5,324 nt of DNA from contig JACQHI010000167.1 of the NCBI GenBank assembly GCA_016199105.1, forward strand, positions 1 to 5,324. Reading direction: 5' to 3'. The DNA comes from Lentisphaerota bacterium. GTDB taxonomy: Bacteria > Verrucomicrobiota > Kiritimatiellia > JAAZAB01. Position 1 is the stretch's first letter. Each line of letters begins with the position of its first letter. Below the pieces are notes generated by a model that made no database searches, was not told the origin of the DNA, and worked only from the letters and a program-made list of their open reading frames with translations. Shown here in pieces: positions 1 to 4,747 of the stretch. The position numbers and the translations under genes are program-made.

Positions 1-942
1 GGCGGGAAGGGCGGCGTGACCTGCAATCCCAAGGCGATGTCGCAGGGGGAAATCGAACGCATCACCCGGCGCTATACGAGCGCGATCCTGCCCCTGCTCG
101 GGCCGGAGAAGGATATTCCCGCGCCCGATGTCTATACCAATTCCCAGGTGATGGCTTGGATGATGGACACCTACAGCATGAACAAAGGGTATCCCGTTCC
201 CGGCGTGGTCACCGGCAAGCCGATCGAGCTGGGCGGTTCGCTGGGCCGCGGCGAAGCGACGGGGCGCGGGGTGTTTTACACGATCGAAAGCGCCTGTGAA
301 CATCTGAAAATCCCCTTGAAGGGTTGCACCGTGGTCGTGCAGGGGTTCGGCAATGCCGGTTCCGTCTCGGCCCATCTGTTGGATTCGGCCCAGGCGCGCG
401 TGGTGGCCGTCAACGATTCGAAGGGCGGCGTCTATAACAAACATGGCCTGGATATCCCGAAGCTGCTCCTTCACAAGGAGAAGACCGGCACGGTGGTCGG
501 CTTCGTCGGGGCGGAAAAGATATCCGGCGAGGACTTGCTGGCGCTGCCGTGCGATATCCTGGTTCCCGCGGCCCTCGAAGGCGTTATCACGGAAGCCAAT
601 GCCGGCAAGGTCAAGGCCCGCATCGTGGCCGAGGCGGCCAATGGCCCCGTAACGACCCGGGCGGATTCCATCCTCGATAAGAGCGGCGTCTTCCTGATCC
701 CGGACATTCTCTGCAACGCCGGCGGCGTGACGGTGTCGTATTTCGAGTGGGTCCAGGACACGCAACGCATCTTCTGGGAGGCCCAGGACATTTATAACCG
801 CCTGGAACGCATCATGAAGACCGGCTTCGCCGAGGTTTTCAAGATCTCCGTGGAGCGGCGCGTCAACATGCGCACGGCGGCCAACATGCTGGGCATCAGT
901 CGCGTCGCCGTGGCGGCCCGCCAGCGCGGCTTGTATCCCTAA
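1..942 (+). CDS. gdhA: Glutamate dehydrogenase (Glu/Leu/Phe/Val dehydrogenase family), 5'-truncated by window edge
   Basis: Catalyses reversible NAD(P)-dependent oxidative deamination of glutamate to 2-oxoglutarate and ammonia in the cytoplasm, as a hexamer. The frame is open from base 1, so the real start lies upstream; 313 residues are visible against about 410-450 for the family, so roughly the first 100-120 are missing. The fragment opens in the signature GGKGGVTCNP, whose lysine (bases 7-9) is the catalytic lysine. The catalytic aspartate follows in DIPAPDVYT (visible residue 43). The Rossmann domain shows GFGNAG (115-120), then AVNDSKGG (136-143) after the second strand. AEAANGP (210-216) and the NAGGVTVSYFEW block (239-250) are also typical. 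The C-terminus ends in the usual helix (RTAANMLGISRVA) and GLYP. The family also contains leucine, phenylalanine and valine dehydrogenases, but the PAPD and EWVQ regions favour glutamate. NAD versus NADP preference cannot be settled by eye. It converges on the next gene with abutting stop codons. Confidence 0.95.
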   Translation, partial: GGKGGVTCNPKAMSQGEIERITRRYTSAILPLLGPEKDIPAPDVYTNSQVMAWMMDTYSMNKGYPVPGVVTGKPIELGGSLGRGEATGRGVFYTIESACEHLKIPLKGCTVVVQGFGNAGSVSAHLLDSAQARVVAVNDSKGGVYNKHGLDIPKLLLHKEKTGTVVGFVGAEKISGEDLLALPCDILVPAALEGVITEANAGKVKARIVAEAANGPVTTRADSILDKSGVFLIPDILCNAGGVTVSYFEWVQDTQRIFWEAQDIYNRLERIMKTGFAEVFKISVERRVNMRTAANMLGISRVAVAARQRGLYP

Positions 943-1368
943 TCACACGTCGATGATCGGGCCCTTGCCGGGCGGCGGCCCGTCCTGGGGCGTGGGTTCG
1001 GCCGGCCGGGGGATCCGGAAGTCGGAGCGGCGCGTGCGGCCGAGAAAGAAGCTGACGAGGCTGATGACGATGCTGCCGCCGATGGCCGAGCCCATATTCG
1101 CCACAAGAAATCCCGGCACGAGCCAGGCGGTGAGTTTGAGCAATAAGGCGTTGATGACCAGGAGGAAAAAACCGAAGGTCACCACGATGAACGGAATGGA
1201 CAGCAGCGTGACGATCGGCTTGACGAAAATGTTGAGCAGGCTCAGGACCAGCGACGCGACGAACAGGCTGCCGAGGGTGTCGTAGTCAATGCCGGGCAGG
1301 AGCACGGCGGCCACCCACACCGACAGGGTCAGCACCAGCCAGCGTACCAGCGTGGAGAGATTGATCAT
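943..1368 (-). CDS. Phage holin family (DUF360/YvlD-type) small integral membrane protein
   Basis: A 141-residue hydrophobic protein matching the Phage_holin_4_2 (PF04020, formerly DUF360) pattern. Four membrane segments are visible, at about residues 7-25, 31-48, 53-80 and 94-110. The family hallmark lies around segments two and three: NIFVKPIVTLLSIPFIVVTF followed by VINALLLKLT, then a GFLVANMGSAIGGS stretch. A proline-rich, charged tail (111-141) follows and is probably cytoplasmic. Despite the name, members are mostly ordinary chromosomal proteins; the B. subtilis relative YvlD belongs to a cell-envelope stress operon, and the biochemical function is not established. The ATG lies 6 bp after the TGA of the upstream oxidoreductase. 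Only a poor Shine-Dalgarno (GGA within its last codons) precedes it, so translational coupling is likely. Its stop directly abuts the glutamate dehydrogenase stop. No lysis genes or other phage genes are nearby, so a true lysis holin is unlikely. Confidence 0.88.
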   Translation of the reverse strand: MINLSTLVRWLVLTLSVWVAAVLLPGIDYDTLGSLFVASLVLSLLNIFVKPIVTLLSIPFIVVTFGFFLLVINALLLKLTAWLVPGFLVANMGSAIGGSIVISLVSFFLGRTRRSDFRIPRPAEPTPQDGPPPGKGPIIDV

Positions 1369-1374
1369 AACTGC

Positions 1375-2568
1375 TCACAGTCCGACCTGGCGGACCTTGA
1401 CGAACCGGCCGGTTTCGGCTGACGCCTTGGCGGCGAGGCAGGCATAGACGCTGGCCAGCCCCGTTTCGATCGGGGTGCGCGAGCGCTTGATGCGGCCCCG
1501 GATCAGGTTGAAAAAGTCGCGGGCCAGCTCGTCGTCTCCGCTGAAATGGCCGCCTTCCCCGCCGGAGCCCTTGACGGTGTCGCTGAACGGCTGGAAATGC
1601 CGCACGCGCCGGATCTCGCCGGTGTACCAATCGAAGGACACGGTGCCCTTGTAGCCGCTGACGATGGAGCCCCGGCGGCCGGCGTCGCGCCGGGTGAAGA
1701 AGACCTGAGTATAGATGCCGTGCGCGCCCGTGGCGAATTCCACCAGGCAGCTCGAGCAATCCTCATTGGTGCCGGTGGCCGGCGAACCGCAGTCCACGCT
1801 GTAGAGGCAGGGATGGTCGGTCTCTTTTTTGGAACCCAGACCGACCCGGCGGCGATTTTCCGGGCTTTCGAGGCACGTGACGGTCGCGTCGCAGGTGGAA
1901 CAGGAGATGCCCTTCCGTTTTTTTCCGCCGAACACGTGGCCGTAGGTGGCCATGGCGGCGACGCGGACGATGGGCGAGCCCATCAGGTAGGTCATGTAGT
2001 CCAAATCGTGCGTCGCTTTTTGAAGGAAAAGCCCCTGCGTAATATTGAAGTTGCGGTAGCCCTCCTGCCAGTAGCAGGTGCCGTAGGGGACGTAGTTGAG
2101 GGCGGCAATGTGTTCGGCTTTTCCCACGACGCCTTCCCGGATGTCATCCTTGACCCGTTCGCAGAGCGGGGAGACGCGAAGCGGAAAGCTCACCACGACC
2201 TGACAGCGCGTCTTGCAAAACGCCTTTTCGAGGTCCTGCGCCTGGCGCATGCTGATGGAGACGGGTTTTTCGAGATAGAGGGGGATGTCGTATTTCGCCG
2301 CCTGAATGGCCAAGGGCGTATGGAGGTTGCATCGGGTGCCGATGATCAGCCCGTCCGGCTTGGATTTCCGGATGAGTTCGTGGATGTCCTTGAAAAAGGG
2401 AACGTTCTTCTGGTCCTCGCAGCCCCAGTCGCTCAAGCGCTTGCGCACGCCGGCCTCGTTGGGGTCCACCACGCCGACCACTTGCATGTCCGGCGCGGCG
2501 TTTTTGAGCTGGCCGGTGGCCAGGCATGCGACGCGATGTCCATAGCCGATAATGCCGATGCGGATCAT
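1375..2568 (-). CDS. Gfo/Idh/MocA family NAD(P)-dependent oxidoreductase with cysteine-rich insertion
   Basis: A 397-residue cytoplasmic oxidoreductase of the family that acts on sugars, inositols and related polyols. The N-terminal Rossmann domain starts with IRIGIIGYGHR (residues 2-12) and has an acidic residue after the second strand (VVGVVDPNE, 31-38). The cofactor/substrate motif EKPVS is at 100-104 (K101 is the conserved lysine). The second conserved site is KATHDLDYM (184-192), with H187 in the usual catalytic position. The C-terminal alpha/beta domain then carries an insertion with seven cysteines (C223, C226, C232, C254, C260, C271, C274), which could bind a metal. The substrate cannot be inferred. 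No signal peptide or Tat motif is visible, unlike many secreted relatives. The ATG is supported by a GAGGAG Shine-Dalgarno 4-6 nt upstream and by the family-typical MIRIGIIGYG beginning. It is the first gene of a two-gene operon with the holin-family gene, driven by the promoter at 2696-2724. Confidence 0.93.
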   Translation of the reverse strand: MIRIGIIGYGHRVACLATGQLKNAAPDMQVVGVVDPNEAGVRKRLSDWGCEDQKNVPFFKDIHELIRKSKPDGLIIGTRCNLHTPLAIQAAKYDIPLYLEKPVSISMRQAQDLEKAFCKTRCQVVVSFPLRVSPLCERVKDDIREGVVGKAEHIAALNYVPYGTCYWQEGYRNFNITQGLFLQKATHDLDYMTYLMGSPIVRVAAMATYGHVFGGKKRKGISCSTCDATVTCLESPENRRRVGLGSKKETDHPCLYSVDCGSPATGTNEDCSSCLVEFATGAHGIYTQVFFTRRDAGRRGSIVSGYKGTVSFDWYTGEIRRVRHFQPFSDTVKGSGGEGGHFSGDDELARDFFNLIRGRIKRSRTPIETGLASVYACLAAKASAETGRFVKVRQVGL

Positions 2569-2570
2569 AT

Positions 2571-2580
2571 CTCTCCTCTT
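2571..2580 (-). promoter_or_regulatory. Ribosome binding site of the oxidoreductase gene
   Basis: On the minus strand the sequence reads AAGAGGAGAGAT directly before ATG. This gives a strong Shine-Dalgarno (GAGGAG) at normal spacing and fixes the start at 2568. Confidence 0.85.
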
Positions 2581-2638
2581 ATAAGGTTGATGAAAAAGGA
2601 ATTTTCTCGTCCGCCACTCCCGCTAATCTTCGCCAATG

Positions 2639-2666
2639 ATTCGTGTCCATTCGCGTCATTCGCGGG
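2639..2666. repeat. Short degenerate ATTCG tandem repeat (three units of 9-10 bp)
   Basis: Three consecutive units read ATTCGTGTCC, ATTCGCGTC and ATTCGCGGG. A weaker related stretch (AATCTTCGCC) precedes them at 2625-2634. The element lies in the predicted untranslated leader of the oxidoreductase mRNA, where it reads as CGAAT units. It resembles a short intergenic repeat that I associate with genomes of the PVC group; that association is from memory and unverified. Confidence 0.6.
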
Positions 2667-2695
2667 AAAAAGATCCGGTCCCAAAAAACAGGCGC

Positions 2696-2724
2696 ACTAT
2701 ACGCCGCCCTGGCGGAGCGGTCAA
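2696..2724 (-). promoter_or_regulatory. Sigma70-type promoter of the oxidoreductase-holin operon
   Basis: On the minus strand a -35 box TTGACC (2724-2719) is followed by exactly 17 bp and a -10 box TATAGT (2701-2696). Each box has five of six consensus bases. The start of transcription would fall near 2689, giving a leader of about 120 nt. The spacer contains a perfect CCGCC/GGCGG inverted repeat around a 2-bp centre (2704-2715), a possible operator or a by-product of GC-rich sequence. Confidence 0.7.
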
Positions 2725-2756
2725 GGAAGGGGTGGGGGGAAGGGCGGAGGTTATAG

Positions 2757-2775
2757 GTGTTGGGTGTTGGGTGGG
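2757..2775 (+). repeat. GTGTTGG heptamer, two full copies and a partial third
   Basis: The plus strand reads GTGTTGG (2757-2763), GTGTTGG (2764-2770) and then GTGGG (2771-2775). The unit is 7 bp, like the separate TGAACCC array at 2917-2975. It lies inside a strongly G-rich strand segment. Confidence 0.6.
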
Positions 2776-2826
2776 CGGAGAGGGGGTCGGGAAGAGGAGA
2801 GCGGAAAGGCGATCGGAACGGCTCGG

Positions 2827-2869
2827 CACAGCCTCGCCCTCCACAATCCGCATGGAGGAGGGCACTGTG
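2827..2869. repeat. Imperfect inverted repeat centred on 2848
   Basis: CACAG at 2827-2831 pairs with CTGTG at 2865-2869, and CCTCCA at 2838-2843 pairs with TGGAGG at 2853-2858, all symmetric about 2848. In an alternative register, GCCCTCC (2836-2842) pairs with GGAGGGC (2857-2863) over a 14-nt loop. There is no T-run after it on either strand, so it does not look like an intrinsic terminator. It may be a REP/MITE-like dispersed element. Confidence 0.5.
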
Positions 2870-2916
2870 GTAGGACCCGCCCCACCTCCGAATGGCACTT
2901 CAGAGCGCCACAAGCC

Positions 2917-2975
2917 GTGAACCCTGAACCCCCAGCCGTTGAACCCTGAACTGTGAACCGCTGAACCCTGAACCC
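2917..2975. repeat. TGAACCC-type heptanucleotide tandem array
   Basis: The pentamer TGAAC occurs seven times in this stretch, starting at 2918, 2925, 2940, 2947, 2954, 2962 and 2969. The steps are therefore 7, 15, 7, 7, 8 and 7 bp. Most units read TGAACCC or TGAACCG. The array ends about 20 bp upstream of the gspE -35 box. Heptanucleotide short tandem repeats are known in cyanobacterial intergenic regions (STRR sequences); this one has a different unit and I do not know its origin. Confidence 0.8.
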
Positions 2976-2996
2976 CTCAGCCACCTCAACCTCGGA

Positions 2997-3025
2997 TTGA
3001 CTTTGCCGGTCCGCGGTTCTATGCT
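2997..3025 (+). promoter_or_regulatory. Sigma70-type promoter of gspEF, placing the transcript start at the gspE ATG
   Basis: A -35 box TTGACT (2997-3002, five of six consensus bases) is followed by 17 bp and a -10 box TATGCT (3020-3025, four of six). Transcription would start near 3031-3034, at or within a few bases of the gspE ATG at 3034. The mRNA would have essentially no leader. Confidence 0.6.
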
Positions 3026-3033
3026 TCTCCTGT

Positions 3034-4743
3034 ATGGCTGAAACGACCCCAGTTCCCAAGGGCATCGCGGACCTGTTGAAGAAGACAGGCCTGCTGTCCG
3101 ACGTCCAGATCAAATCGTTTCTGGAGCAGAAACTGGAGAGCGGCTCGTCCATCACCCGGCGGATCGTCGAAAGCGGATTCGCGCCGGAAGACGCGTTCCT
3201 GCGGGCGATGGCCAAGGTGATGGGCCTCCCGTTCGTCGAATTGAAGGAACTGACGCTCGAGCCCGCGGTGGCGGCCAAATTGCCGGCCAAGGTGGTCTTC
3301 CAATACAACGTCGTGCCGATCGCCCTGGATAACGGCACGCTCCGCGTGGCGACCAGCGATCCGTTCAGCGCCGGAATGCTGGATGCGCTCCGCCTCGTGT
3401 CCGGCCTGCGCATCCGGATGGCGCTCAGCGTGTCCGCCGACATCGGCAAGGCGATCAACCGTTTTTACGGGGTCGGCGCCGACGTGGTGGAGCGCCTGAT
3501 CCAGGACACGATCGTGGACATCCCGGACGAGGATCCGCTGGGCAAGGTGGATTTGAACGAACTCGACCAGGAGGCGTCCATCGTCAAGTTCGTCAACCAG
3601 GTGATTTGGGAGGCGTACAAGGACCGTTCCACGGACATCCATTTCGAGCCGATGGAGGACGAACTGCGCATCCGGTATCGCATTGACGGGGTGCTGCACC
3701 AGACCTCGATGCCGCCGCAGTTGAAACGGTTCCAGGCATCCATTATTTCGCGCATCAAGGTCATGGCCAACATGGACATCGCCGAGAAGCGGCTTCCGCA
3801 GGACGGCCGTATCGGCATGACCGTCCAGGGTCAGGATATCGACATCCGCGTGTCCACGATGCCCACCGTCTATGGCGAGAGCGTCAGTCTGCGTCTGCTC
3901 ACGCGGAGCGCGGGCCTGCTCGGGCTCGACAGCATCGGGATGAACCCCCGGGACGAGGAGACGATCCGCAAGCTCATCCAGAAGCCGCATGGCATCCTGC
4001 TGGTGACGGGGCCGACGGGTTCGGGCAAGTCCACCACGCTCTATGCCGGCCTGAGCTCGATCAATTCAGTGGACAAGCGCATCCTCACGGTGGAGGAGCC
4101 GATCGAATACGAGGTGGCGGGCGTGAATCAGATCCAGGTCCGGCCGGAAATCGGGCTGACATTCGCGCTGGGGCTGCGCCATATTCTTCGCCAGGACCCG
4201 GACGTGATCATGGTGGGGGAAATTCGCGACTTCGAGACGGCCGAGATTGCCATCCGCGCGTCGCTGACCGGGCATCTGGTGTTCAGCACGCTGCACACGA
4301 ACGACGCCGCCGGCGCGATTACCCGCCTGGTGGACATGGGCGTGGAGCCGTTTCTCGTGGCGTCCAGCATCGAGGCCATCGTGGCCCAGCGCCTGGTGCG
4401 GGTGCTGTGCGATCAGTGCAAACGCACGCGGGTGCTCGAGCCGGGTTTCCTGAAGTCCATCCGCTTTCCGGAGGCGCATTTCAACACGCCCATCGCCGAG
4501 GTCGGGGAGTGCGAAAAATGCCGGCGCACCGGCTATCTGGGGCGGACGGGTATCTACGAAATTTTGACCATGAAGGATGTCATACGCCCCATGATCCTGG
4601 CGCGCGACTCGGCCCGGGCCATCAAGCAGACGGCCGTGCGTATGGGCATGCGGACGCTCCGGGATGACGGGTGGGACAAGGTTGTGAGGGGCATCACCAC
4701 CGTGGGCGAGGTGTTGCGCGTGACGGAGGAGGAAGAGGCATAA
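3034..4743 (+). CDS. gspE: GspE/PilB-family secretion or pilus assembly ATPase
   Basis: A 569-residue cytoplasmic hexameric ATPase that powers pseudopilus or pilus assembly, working on the GspF platform and the GspL/PilM-type adaptor. An MshEN/T2SSE N-terminal domain covers about residues 8-145. The N2 domain (about 175-300) includes DIHFEP (201-206) and RYRIDG (214-219). The motor domain has Walker A GPTGSGKST (326-334), the Asp box VEEPIE (353-358), Walker B DVIMVGEIRD (390-399) and the His box LTGHLVFSTLHTND (411-424). A zinc-type tetracysteine is present (C459xxC462, C493xxC496). Length and the complete motif set indicate an intact, active enzyme. The start is the first ATG after an in-frame TGA at 2998; no other ATG, GTG or TTG lies between, and no Shine-Dalgarno precedes it. 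gspF follows after 4 bp. Gene order E-F without a pilT favours type II secretion, but pilB of a type IV pilus is possible. It is not a retraction ATPase (PilT), which lacks the large N-terminal domain. Confidence 0.95.
   Translation: MAETTPVPKGIADLLKKTGLLSDVQIKSFLEQKLESGSSITRRIVESGFAPEDAFLRAMAKVMGLPFVELKELTLEPAVAAKLPAKVVFQYNVVPIALDNGTLRVATSDPFSAGMLDALRLVSGLRIRMALSVSADIGKAINRFYGVGADVVERLIQDTIVDIPDEDPLGKVDLNELDQEASIVKFVNQVIWEAYKDRSTDIHFEPMEDELRIRYRIDGVLHQTSMPPQLKRFQASIISRIKVMANMDIAEKRLPQDGRIGMTVQGQDIDIRVSTMPTVYGESVSLRLLTRSAGLLGLDSIGMNPRDEETIRKLIQKPHGILLVTGPTGSGKSTTLYAGLSSINSVDKRILTVEEPIEYEVAGVNQIQVRPEIGLTFALGLRHILRQDPDVIMVGEIRDFETAEIAIRASLTGHLVFSTLHTNDAAGAITRLVDMGVEPFLVASSIEAIVAQRLVRVLCDQCKRTRVLEPGFLKSIRFPEAHFNTPIAEVGECEKCRRTGYLGRTGIYEILTMKDVIRPMILARDSARAIKQTAVRMGMRTLRDDGWDKVVRGITTVGEVLRVTEEEEA
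4726..4738 (+). promoter_or_regulatory. Ribosome binding site of gspF, inside the end of gspE
   Basis: A purine run containing GGAGGAGG and GAAGAGG ends 9 nt before the gspF ATG. It lies within the final Glu-rich codons of gspE, so the E-E-E-E-A tail of GspE is partly dictated by this site. This contrasts with gspE itself, which has no Shine-Dalgarno. Confidence 0.7.
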
Positions 4744-4747
4744 CCCG

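Larger units (their letters stand above)
2569..3033. other. 465-bp divergent intergenic region, repeat-rich
   Basis: This gap separates the minus-strand oxidoreductase operon from plus-strand gspEF. I see no convincing protein gene in it. From low to high coordinates it holds: the oxidoreductase Shine-Dalgarno and leader; an ATTCG-type short repeat (2639-2666); the minus-strand promoter (2696-2724); a G-rich plus-strand tract (2727-2800) with a GTGTTGG heptamer duplication and a quadruplex-type pattern; an imperfect inverted repeat (2827-2869); a TGAACCC heptamer array (2917-2975); and the gspE promoter (2997-3025). Open frames crossing it continue antisense through the flanking genes and look like shadows. 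Confidence 0.8.

Noticed and set aside
958..982. CGGGCC/GGCCCG hairpin just inside the end of the holin-family gene as a terminator
   Set aside because: The stem is 6 bp with a 13-nt loop, lies inside coding sequence and has no T-run on either strand. In GC-rich DNA this is expected by chance.
943..1368. Evidence for a prophage because of a 'phage holin' annotation
   Set aside because: The family name is historical. There is no endolysin, structural gene, integrase or attachment site, and the neighbours are housekeeping genes.
2579..2610. A -10-like TTATAA just upstream of the oxidoreductase ribosome site as a second promoter
   Set aside because: No acceptable -35 box lies at 16-18 bp, and the start of transcription would fall inside the Shine-Dalgarno.
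1546..2949. A 467-codon plus-strand open frame antisense to the oxidoreductase gene and running into the intergenic region
   Set aside because: Most of it is the reverse complement of a clear Gfo/Idh/MocA gene. Its translation is rich in Ala, Gly, Asp, His and Val with no recognisable motif, typical of an antisense shadow in GC-rich DNA.
2625..2975. A CRISPR array, because several direct repeats are clustered
   Set aside because: The units are 7-10 bp and directly adjacent, with no 25-40 bp repeats, no unique spacers and no cas genes.
2751..3458. A 235-codon minus-strand frame crossing the intergenic repeats and the 5' part of gspE
   Set aside because: Low-complexity Ser/Pro/Arg-rich translation that reads through the TGAACCC array and antisense to gspE, with no ribosome site or homology signal.
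3019..3990. A 323-codon minus-strand open frame antisense to gspE
   Set aside because: It overlaps the conserved ATPase gene throughout. The His/Arg/Asp-rich translation shows no family signature. It is a shadow of gspE codon bias.
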